NCBI GenBank assembly: GCA_036835375.1
Contig: DAITMB010000121.1
Coordinates: forward strand, 1-14,815
Length of the DNA: 14,815 nt
Direction of reading: 5' to 3'
DNA from: JANQTF01 sp036835375
GTDB taxonomy: Bacteria; Bacteroidota; Bacteroidia; J057
Shown: positions 7,412-13,410 of the stretch, piece after piece
How the letters are laid out: every line of letters starts with the position of its first letter
Position numbering within the stretch: position 1 is the stretch's first letter
The notes under the pieces: model-generated
The model's input: only the letters and a program-made list of their open reading frames with translations
What the model was told of the DNA's origin: nothing
Database searches by the model: none
Translations under genes and position numbers: made by a program

Positions 7412-7594
7412 CTCCCAAACTCCCAACTCCCAAACTCCCAACTCTCCCAAACTCTCCCAAACTCCCAACTCTCAACTCTCCCAAACTCCCAACTCTCCCA
7501 ACTCTCAACTCTCCCAAACTCTCAACTCTCCCAAACTCTCAACTCTCCCAAACTCCCAACTCTCCCAAACTCCCAACCCTCCCAACCCTCCCCC
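7412..7594. repeat. G-free CTCCCAA-type degenerate repeat immediately before nuoD
   Basis: Short units such as CTCCCAAA, CTCCCAA, CTCTCCCAAA and CTCTCAA follow each other from 7412 up to the base before the nuoD ATG at 7595. I count 20 C-tracts of three or more. The plus strand contains no G from 7395 to 7596, about 200 bases. The complementary strand is therefore a run of GGG tracts, and both ends of the array have consecutive spacings of seven bases or fewer, satisfying the usual G-quadruplex pattern. The array occupies most of the 223-base gap between the regulator gene and nuoD, in which no gene or promoter motif is visible. In mRNA this leader would be unstructured, because it has only A, C and U. 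Confidence 0.9.
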
Positions 7595-8812
7595 ATGCAA
7601 ACTCCCTCCGAAGAGCTAAGTTATGAGGAGCTTCTCCGTCGATCCGCACCAAACAAGACCAAGATGGAGGACCTCAAGACGGAAGAAATGATTCTCAACC
7701 TCGGGCCGCAGCACCCGAGCACCCATGGCGTGTTGCGACTCGAGATCGTCACGGATGGGGAGCTAGTCGTGGAGGTCATTCCACACCTAGGATACTTGCA
7801 CCGATGCTTTGAGAAACATGCCGAAGCGCTCAGCTATCCACAGATTCTACCCTACACCGACCGGATGGATTACTTGTCTTCAATGAACAACAACCTCGCG
7901 TTCGTCATGGGCGTGGAGCGAATGCTTGGCATTGAGCATGACATTCCCAAGCGCGTGGAATACATCCGGGTCCTGGTCTGTGAGTTGAATCGAATCGCTT
8001 CACACATGATAGCTTTGGGTACCTATGGACTGGATGTGGGCGCCTACACGCCATTTTTGTGGACATTTCGGGACCGGGAGCACATCGTCAATCTCCTAGA
8101 GTGGGCCTCCGGCTCGCGCATGCTCTACAATTACATCTGGGTGGGAGGCTTGTTTTTTGACTTGCCCTTAGGTTTTGAGCAGCGCTGCCGGGAATTCGTA
8201 GCCTATTTTCGACCTAAAATGGTAGAGCTGGACCGCTTGCTCACGGACAATGATATTTTCATTCGGCGAACTGCTGGTGTCGGCGTGCTTCCCCTTTCCC
8301 TTGCCGTGAATCATGGTTGCTCGGGCCCCATGCTTCGGGCCTCGGGCTTGCGCTGGGACCTACGGCGGGTGGATGGTTATTCGGTCTATCCGGAGTTGGA
8401 ATTTGAAATTCCGATTGGTCAGGGAGCCATGGGGACGCTTGGCGACTGTTGGGACCGATTCAAGGTGAGGGTAGAAGAAGTCGAGGAATCGCTGCGAATC
8501 ATCGACCAGTGCCTTGATCGACTCGAAAAAGATCATGCGCGCAGTGAGACATTTGATCCTCGCGCCTTTTGCCCGCCAAAGGTGCGGCCCAAAGCTCAGG
8601 AGTTCTATGTGCGAGCCGAAAATCCGCGCGGGGAGCTTGGCTTCTTCTTCATGGCCGACGGCAAAAGCGACAAACCTTTTCGATGCAAGGCCCGCGGCCC
8701 AAGCTTTTGTAACCTCAGTGTGCTGCCTGAAATCTCTCGCGGCGTACTGATCGCGGACTTGGTCGCCATCATCGGCTCCATTGACATAGTGCTGGGAGAA
8801 GTCGATCGATGA
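7595..8812 (+). CDS. nuoD: NADH-quinone oxidoreductase subunit D (complex I 49-kDa-type)
   Basis: This is a peripheral-arm subunit of respiratory complex I that forms, with NuoB, the quinone-binding cavity. It is full length at 405 residues. GPQHPSTHGVLRLE is at 37-50 and TDRMDYLSS at 88-96. His44 and Tyr93 are 49 residues apart, the same spacing as the quinone-head His38/Tyr87 pair of Thermus Nqo4. HLGYLHRCFEKHAE (64-77), VNHGCSGPMLRASG, and the C-terminal IIGSIDIVLGEVDR are family hallmarks. No key residue appears lost. Its ATG directly follows the G-free repeat and has no Shine-Dalgarno sequence; an in-frame ATG at 7664 is a second possibility. No other nuo gene is in the window, which is unusual because nuoD normally sits between nuoC and nuoE. 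Confidence 0.96.
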   Translation: MQTPSEELSYEELLRRSAPNKTKMEDLKTEEMILNLGPQHPSTHGVLRLEIVTDGELVVEVIPHLGYLHRCFEKHAEALSYPQILPYTDRMDYLSSMNNNLAFVMGVERMLGIEHDIPKRVEYIRVLVCELNRIASHMIALGTYGLDVGAYTPFLWTFRDREHIVNLLEWASGSRMLYNYIWVGGLFFDLPLGFEQRCREFVAYFRPKMVELDRLLTDNDIFIRRTAGVGVLPLSLAVNHGCSGPMLRASGLRWDLRRVDGYSVYPELEFEIPIGQGAMGTLGDCWDRFKVRVEEVEESLRIIDQCLDRLEKDHARSETFDPRAFCPPKVRPKAQEFYVRAENPRGELGFFFMADGKSDKPFRCKARGPSFCNLSVLPEISRGVLIADLVAIIGSIDIVLGEVDR

Positions 8813-8892
8813 GGTAAGCGATGGATGGGTTGGGGCGATACAAAATTTATGAACAAGCAAAACGCTGTCGCAGGCGCAATTTTTACTGAATA

Positions 8893-8924
8893 TTTGGCAC
8901 AATCAAAGCGAGTTCCTATATTTG
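8893..8924 (+). promoter_or_regulatory. Predicted Bacteroidota-type promoter of the septum-formation gene
   Basis: TTTG (8893-8896) and TATATTTG (8917-8924) are separated by 20 bases. This is an exact match to the -33 TTTG and -7 TAnnTTTG elements of Bacteroidota housekeeping promoters. Transcription would start near 8931, about 40 bases before the ATG at 8972. It implies that the gene is not simply read through from nuoD. Confidence 0.65.
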
Positions 8925-8971
8925 AAGCGTTACTTATATCGAAAGCATCTATTCTCCTCATATTCAAGCTC

Positions 8972-9301
8972 ATGACCACCGAAAAAACGAACATCCCATC
9001 TCAAATTGTCCAACACTTCTGGACTCATATCGTCAAAGCTTCTGGAACGAAATATTTCCTTGTCTTGGTTTTTGCTGTGGGCTGGATGATGATCTTCGAT
9101 CGATACAACGTGCCTGCCCAAATCAAAATGGCCAACCAAATCAAGCAAGAGAGCACGGACCTCAATTGGTATCTTCGCGCGAATGAGCAACTGGACGACC
9201 AACGCGTCCGACTTGAGACCAACGAAGAAGAACTGGAGCGCATCGCCCGAGAAAAGTTTCTCATGAGCAAGCCTGGGGAAGTGGTGTACCTGATCAAGTA
9301 A
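8972..9301 (+). CDS. Septum formation initiator family protein (FtsB/DivIC-like)
   Basis: This is a small bitopic membrane protein of the cell-division machinery. The ATG at 8972 gives 109 residues. A single membrane span lies at about 28-42, followed by a charged helical region (about 48-90, likely coiled coil). The end is the typical LERIAREKFLMSKPGEVVYLIK, where REK and PGE match the FtsB/DivIC C-terminus. Partners are expected to be FtsL- and FtsQ-like proteins, with the coiled coil in the periplasm. The frame is open upstream to 8825, but that extension runs through the promoter and has no family character. It lies 159 bases after nuoD and 322 before asnS, with no division genes around it in the window. 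Confidence 0.88.
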   Translation: MTTEKTNIPSQIVQHFWTHIVKASGTKYFLVLVFAVGWMMIFDRYNVPAQIKMANQIKQESTDLNWYLRANEQLDDQRVRLETNEEELERIAREKFLMSKPGEVVYLIK

Positions 9302-9623
9302 GCTGCTAGGTGGTGTCTGGAGAGCTTGTGATATTGTATCACCACTTATGTACCCAGTGCATTAAGGTTCACTCAGAAGAAAGGTTGCTGAGTGTTACAA
9401 AGTGATCATACTTTCTAAGTGGTAAAATCATGAAGGTTGTGTCTCCACGAAGGCACGCTAAACATCCCTAAGAAGATTTCCTACATATTTCTGCTGCGAA
9501 CTTCGCCGGGCTGCTTGTTTCTCCCGCGAGAGAAAGGCAATTTTACGGCCCGAAATTCATCGAACTCAGGTCCACGAGAACCCATAATGTGGTCGCCAGG
9601 GCGCTGAACTCACCTTCCTCATC
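9302..9623. other. Dyad-rich intergenic region before asnS
   Basis: No gene is visible in these 322 bases. The first 120 contain several perfect inverted repeats. GTGATA/TATCAC lies at 9328-9333 and 9337-9342. GTGGTG/CACCAC lies at 9310-9315 and 9340-9345. ACCACTTA/TAAGTGGT lies at 9341-9348 and 9416-9423. CACTCAG/CTGAGTG lies at 9370-9376 and 9388-9394. A further TTTCTC/GAGAAA dyad lies at 9518-9523 and 9530-9535. The ACCAC segment can take part in more than one helix. None has a U-tract that would make it a standard terminator, and I see no good promoter for asnS. Confidence 0.5.
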
Positions 9624-11054
9624 ATGCAGCATAGCAGCATTCATCAACTCCTTCAAACGTCGCCACAAGGGCAAGAGGTCCTTCTTCGTGGCTGGGTCAA
9701 GACCTTCCGTGCGAGACGTTTCATCGCCCTGAACGATGGCTCTACGATCCTCAATGTGCAAGTAGTGGTGGATTTTGAGCAGTATGAGGAGGATTTTCTC
9801 AAAAAAATCCACACAGGAGCGGCCATTCAAGTCACGGGGAGCCTCGTGGCCTCCCAGGGGAGTGGCCAGTCGGTAGAAGTGATAGCGACCGCGATCCACG
9901 TGTATGGAGAAGCAGACCCTGCCACTTTTCCGATTCAGCCTAAGAAGCATTCCTTGGAATTTTTGCGGGAAAAGGCCCACCTTCGCCTACGCACGAATAC
10001 CTTCAGTGCGGTATTTCGGATCCGCCATGCGGTCTCCTATGCCATTCACAAATATTTTCATGAAAAGGGCTTCTTTTACCTCCATACGCCCATCATCACG
10101 GGAAGCGACGCAGAGGGAGCTGGTGAAATGTTTCGGGTCACGACACTCTCCCCTACCCTGCCACCACTGAACGACGAGGGGCACGTGGACTTTAAAGAAG
10201 ATTTTTTTGGCAAATTGACACATCTTACCGTGTCTGGGCAGCTCGAAGCCGAAGTAGGGGCCATGGCCTTGGGTAAGGTCTATACTTTTGGTCCTACTTT
10301 TCGGGCCGAAAACTCAAACACTACCCGCCATTTGGCTGAATTCTGGATGATCGAGCCAGAAATGGCCTTTTACGACATCTGGGACAACATGACCCTGGCC
10401 GAGGATTTCATCAAGTTTATCATCCGATTTGTGATGGAAAACTTCTATGATGACCTCGAATTTCTGCATAACAGGATTTTGGAAGAGGAGAAAAACATGA
10501 AAGCTGAGCTACGTCGGTCCATGCCGCTGATCGACACGCTCAAATTTGTGGTGAATAACGACTTCGCCAGAATTTCCTACACTGAGGCCATTGAGCTGTT
10601 GCTCAACTCAAAACCCTACAAGAAAAAGCAATTTGAATTTCCGGTAGAATGGGGCCGCGACCTGCAAGCAGAGCATGAGCGCTATTTGGTCGAAAAGGAA
10701 TTTCAGCGTCCGGTCGTCGTCACGGGTTACCCCAAAGATATCAAGGCATTTTACATGCGGGCTAACGACGATGGAAAAACGGTTGCCGCCATGGACGTCC
10801 TCTTTCCCGGTATTGGGGAAGTGATCGGTGGATCGCAGCGAGAAGAGCGCCTCGACCTGTTGCTGAAGCGCATGGAGGAAATGAACATTCCCGAGGAAGA
10901 GCTATGGTGGTACTTGGATTTGCGAAAATTTGGCTCCGCACCACATGCGGGATTTGGGTTGGGGCTTGAGCGCTTGGTGCTGTTTATCACGGGCATGAGC
11001 AACATTCGCGACGTGACCCTCTTCCCCCGCACACCGAAGAGTGCCGCGTTCTGA
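9624..11054 (+). CDS. asnS: Asparaginyl-tRNA synthetase
   Basis: This class IIb aminoacyl-tRNA synthetase charges tRNA-Asn. It is full length at 476 residues. The N-terminal OB-fold anticodon-binding domain (about 17-100) begins VLLRGWVKTFRARRFIALND. The catalytic core carries PIITGSDAEGAGEMF, with the insertion between this and LTHLTVSGQLEAEVGAMALG typical of AsnRS. Class II motif 2 is FRAENSNTTRHLAEFWMIEPE (from 226, Arg227 contacting ATP). Motif 3 is GFGLGLERLVLFITG (from 443, Arg450). The C-terminus NIRDVTLFPRTPKSAAF is characteristic. The EFWMIEPE segment and the downstream insert distinguish it from AspRS. It converges on the response regulator gene with a 42-base gap. Confidence 0.97.
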   Translation: MQHSSIHQLLQTSPQGQEVLLRGWVKTFRARRFIALNDGSTILNVQVVVDFEQYEEDFLKKIHTGAAIQVTGSLVASQGSGQSVEVIATAIHVYGEADPATFPIQPKKHSLEFLREKAHLRLRTNTFSAVFRIRHAVSYAIHKYFHEKGFFYLHTPIITGSDAEGAGEMFRVTTLSPTLPPLNDEGHVDFKEDFFGKLTHLTVSGQLEAEVGAMALGKVYTFGPTFRAENSNTTRHLAEFWMIEPEMAFYDIWDNMTLAEDFIKFIIRFVMENFYDDLEFLHNRILEEEKNMKAELRRSMPLIDTLKFVVNNDFARISYTEAIELLLNSKPYKKKQFEFPVEWGRDLQAEHERYLVEKEFQRPVVVTGYPKDIKAFYMRANDDGKTVAAMDVLFPGIGEVIGGSQREERLDLLLKRMEEMNIPEEELWWYLDLRKFGSAPHAGFGLGLERLVLFITGMSNIRDVTLFPRTPKSAAF

Positions 11055-11096
11055 TCCGTAGAGAGGATCCTTGTGGACTAAAAATGCCAGATCGTA

Positions 11097-11855
11097 TCAC
11101 TTCTCAGCTCCGATCCGCCGCATGACTTCGCTGATGCTAGCTTCGCTCACCGGAATCGCGGCTTCACCGATGGTGATTTGCTGCCCTCGAATGGAGTCAA
11201 CTCTCTTCAAATCCGCGATGTAGGACTTGTGTACACGCATGAAGCGTGAAGAAGGAAGTTTTTCTTCAATGCTTTTGAGCGTTGCTTTGGTGAGAATAGG
11301 CTTACGCTCACCCACGACAAAAATTTTCACGTAGTCCTTCATGCCCTCCACATAGCAAACTTTGTCCACCGTGATTTTCACCAAGGCATACTCTACGTTC
11401 ACAAAAAAGTGATCGGCAGCTTCTTGAATTGCCACTTCATGAGAGATTGTCTCCGCAGTATCGGCGGGGACTTTTTGTTGCGAGACTGCCTGGCGAGCCA
11501 GAAACTGCTCCCTCGCGCGAAACACGGCCTTGGTAAATCGCTCCATGCTCACTGGCTTCATGAGATAATCGACCACCTCCAGTTCGTAGCTTTCGAGCGC
11601 ATAATTCGCATACGCGGTAACAAAAATGACCAAAGGCTTTTCCCGCAGGCTTTGTAAAAATTTGGTTCCGATCATTCCCGGCATTTGGATGTCGAGAAAC
11701 ATGAGATCCACGCGCTCTTTTTGAAGCAAATCCATCGCTTCAAAGGCGTTTTTTGCAGCACCTACGAAGCTAAGGAAGGGAATCTGGCGAATGTTTTCCT
11801 CCATGAGCTTTCGGGCCATGCTTTCGTCATCGACAGTGATGCAGCGGAGTGACAT
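11097..11855 (-). CDS. LytTR family two-component response regulator
   Basis: This is a cytoplasmic transcription regulator of the LytR/AlgR type. Its 252 residues have an N-terminal receiver domain (1-120) with the acidic pocket Asp9/Asp10, phosphoacceptor Asp55 in MFLDIQMPG, Thr80 in FVTAY and Lys100 in LMKPV. All catalytic positions are intact. A linker of about 30 residues leads to a LytTR DNA-binding domain (about 145-248) with KVCYVEGMKDYVKIF and SSRFMRVHKSYIADL, both signature segments. It follows the sensor kinase gene on the same strand after 115 bases and is almost certainly its partner. The regulated genes are not known. The divergent outer-membrane receptor, with LytTR-like repeats before it, is the closest candidate. 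Confidence 0.94.
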   Translation of the reverse strand: MSLRCITVDDESMARKLMEENIRQIPFLSFVGAAKNAFEAMDLLQKERVDLMFLDIQMPGMIGTKFLQSLREKPLVIFVTAYANYALESYELEVVDYLMKPVSMERFTKAVFRAREQFLARQAVSQQKVPADTAETISHEVAIQEAADHFFVNVEYALVKITVDKVCYVEGMKDYVKIFVVGERKPILTKATLKSIEEKLPSSRFMRVHKSYIADLKRVDSIRGQQITIGEAAIPVSEASISEVMRRIGAEK

Positions 11856-11970
11856 GATATCGGGGTTGGGTCCAAAAATTTAGCGAAGAAGATGTGCCCA
11901 TAATAAAGCCCCTTGTTGAAAGGAACCTACGCATGGAACTTGGGGGGTGGCGATGAAAGAGCAGTGCAAG

Positions 11971-13059
11971 TCACTTTCGCAGGGCTTTCTCACGCCGGGT
12001 GATCTCGGGATTGACGACTTGAGCGTAACTATCGACCTTGACAAACAAGCGTAATTCTATCCGAAACCAACCATCGTCTTGAGTAATTGAGAGTTCGTGA
12101 CTCTTGGGGTAGAGTAATTCCAGGCGGCGACAAACATTCTTGAGCCCAATTCCAGAGCTCCCATCTTTATCTTCGGCAGATTCCGGCGCAATCTTGTTGC
12201 TCACATGAAAATGAAACTGCTGCCCGATGACTTCGCTACGAATGTCGATCACTGGCTCCACGAGGAGCCCTACGCCATGCTTGAATGCATTTTCTACGAA
12301 GGGAATAAGTATCATCGGCTCAATGAGAAGTGTGTCTCCGTGCCCTTTTCGCTCGAAGCGAATGTCCACATCATCCTCAAATCTGGTTTGCTGCAAGGAA
12401 ATATAATTTCCCAAATAATCCAGCTCCTGATCCAGGGGGATTTGGTCTTCTTGCGGAGAATAGAGCATGTAGCGCATGAGTTCGGAGAGCTTGATGGTCA
12501 CCGACTCTGCCTGGTCTGACCGAGAGCGAATCAGGTACACGATGCTGTTGAGCACATTGAAGATAAAGTGAGGACTGATTTGCGAGCGCAGGAACGAGAG
12601 TTCGGAGGCAAGGCGAGAGGCTTTCTCTTCCTGGCGCATTTTTTCCTCCTTCTGAAGATAGACTAAGAGGCCGTAGCCCGTGCTAATGGCCGTGACAAAG
12701 ACTACCGGTATAATGACCCAAAACCAACCGTTGCCACGATACAACACTTCAGCGGGCACGACCCATTCTTTGTAGCTGAAACTTAGAAAGGACCACCCCG
12801 CAATAAGCAAGAGCAACGACAATAAATAGAAACTTACTCCCCGCAGCCGAAACACCTTGGGAATGAGCCATTCAGAATTGATCAGGAAGAGAGGAATGTT
12901 GCCGAAGGAAAGCGGCAGCATCCAAATGGAAAAGCGGACAAATTTTTCATTATCTCCTGTATTAAAGAAGGGAAGGCCGATCCAAACCGTCCAAAGAACG
13001 AGGTGAAAAATCCAAGGAAACAACTTTCCTGGCGGAATTCGTGAAGGTCGAAGATCCAT
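11971..13059 (-). CDS. Sensor histidine kinase (LytS/YehU type, His_kinase domain)
   Basis: This is a membrane-bound sensor kinase of the LytS/BtsS class. With the ATG at 13059 it has 362 residues. Four hydrophobic spans lie at about 12-32, 42-62, 72-95 and 110-135. A short coiled-coil linker leads to the HisKA_7TM-type box QISPHFIFNVLNSI, with phosphoacceptor His164. The ATPase part has the N-box PFVENAFKHG and the G-box GSSGIGLKNVCRRLELLYP. It has no recognizable extracellular sensor domain, so a signal in or near the membrane is likely. The frame is open upstream with an ATG at 13176 and a TTG at 13185. I prefer 13059 because the extra residues are basic and nondescript and their DNA contains a perfect 9-bp stem. 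The response regulator follows on the same strand. Confidence 0.9.
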   Translation of the reverse strand: MDLRPSRIPPGKLFPWIFHLVLWTVWIGLPFFNTGDNEKFVRFSIWMLPLSFGNIPLFLINSEWLIPKVFRLRGVSFYLLSLLLLIAGWSFLSFSYKEWVVPAEVLYRGNGWFWVIIPVVFVTAISTGYGLLVYLQKEEKMRQEEKASRLASELSFLRSQISPHFIFNVLNSIVYLIRSRSDQAESVTIKLSELMRYMLYSPQEDQIPLDQELDYLGNYISLQQTRFEDDVDIRFERKGHGDTLLIEPMILIPFVENAFKHGVGLLVEPVIDIRSEVIGQQFHFHVSNKIAPESAEDKDGSSGIGLKNVCRRLELLYPKSHELSITQDDGWFRIELRLFVKVDSYAQVVNPEITRREKALRK

Positions 13060-13117
13060 AATGTGCTGGAAAATAGCACTTTTCCCTATGCTGAACCTAT
13101 CCAGCCAAGGAGAAAAC

Positions 13118-13160
13118 GACGAAAGCCCGTGCTTAGGTCGAGGAAAAGGGCGCTTTCGTC
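13118..13160 (-). repeat. 9-bp stem in the kinase leader
   Basis: GACGAAAGC (13118-13126) and GCTTTCGTC (13152-13160) are perfect complements around 25 bases, and CC/GG next to the loop adds two more pairs after a one-base bulge. In the minus-strand transcript it lies about 60 bases before the kinase ATG. No U-tract follows. Confidence 0.45.
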
Positions 13161-13341
13161 TATCAGGGCCATTCATTGACTCCAACAGGCGAACATCGTC
13201 AAGGTGTCGCTGTTCATCTACGTAGCCGTTGCCTTGGTCTATTCGCCTGACACCGCGGTGGCTTCCCTGCCTTCCTTTGCCGTAAGAGAGGTTCGAAAGT
13301 TTCTATCTGGACGCGCATCGCACCCATGTACCTGAGTTTTT

Positions 13342-13362
13342 AACTTACCCAACTTACGTAAG
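13342..13362. promoter_or_regulatory. Direct repeat and palindrome resembling LytTR half-sites
   Basis: AACTTAC occurs at 13342-13348 and 13351-13357, and the second copy extends into the palindrome CTTACGTAAG. On the minus strand the copies read TAAGTTAAA and TAAGTTGGG, which match 8 of 9 and 9 of 9 positions of the published AgrA-type LytTR pattern [TA][AC][CA]GTTN[AG][TG]. The spacing is 9 bases start to start, shorter than the usual roughly 21. It lies 50-70 bases before the receptor ATG. Confidence 0.3.
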
Positions 13363-13410
13363 CTTTTTCACACTCGCTTTCACATTCATTCGGGCAACGA
13401 ACATATTCTC

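Larger units (their letters stand above)
13060..13410. other. Divergent regulatory region between the kinase and the outer-membrane receptor
   Basis: These 351 bases separate the kinase start from the receptor start. They contain a 9-bp inverted repeat GACGAAAGC/GCTTTCGTC (13118-13126, 13152-13160), an 8-bp inverted repeat CAGGCGAA/TTCGCCTG (13186-13193, 13242-13249), a 10-bp palindrome CACCGCGGTG (13251-13260), a 10-bp palindrome CTTACGTAAG (13353-13362) and a direct repeat AACTTAC (13342, 13351). I see no exact Bacteroidota -7 element in either direction. If the kinase starts at 13176, the first inverted repeat would be coding. Confidence 0.5.

Noticed and set aside
7412..7594. CRISPR array in the repetitive stretch before nuoD
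   Set aside because: Units are 7-10 bases with no unique spacers and no cas genes nearby; it is low-complexity sequence.
8825..8971. 49-residue N-terminal extension of the septum-formation protein
   Set aside because: It would run through an exact Bacteroidota promoter, and the family length fits the ATG at 8972.
9518..9535. TTTCTC/GAGAAA hairpin as an intrinsic terminator
   Set aside because: It has six mostly AT pairs and only four T several bases later.
9302..9623. T-box or other known riboswitch controlling asnS
   Set aside because: I could not identify the conserved T-box bulge, a specifier loop or a terminator with U-tract, and T-boxes are not typical of this phylum.
11053..11069. 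GATCC/GGATC dyad between the convergent asnS and response regulator genes, as a terminator
   Set aside because: The arms are only 5 bp with a seven-base loop, and no U-tract follows in either direction.
13280..13310. GGTTCGAA resembling a tRNA T-arm
   Set aside because: No acceptor, D or anticodon stems can be drawn around it.
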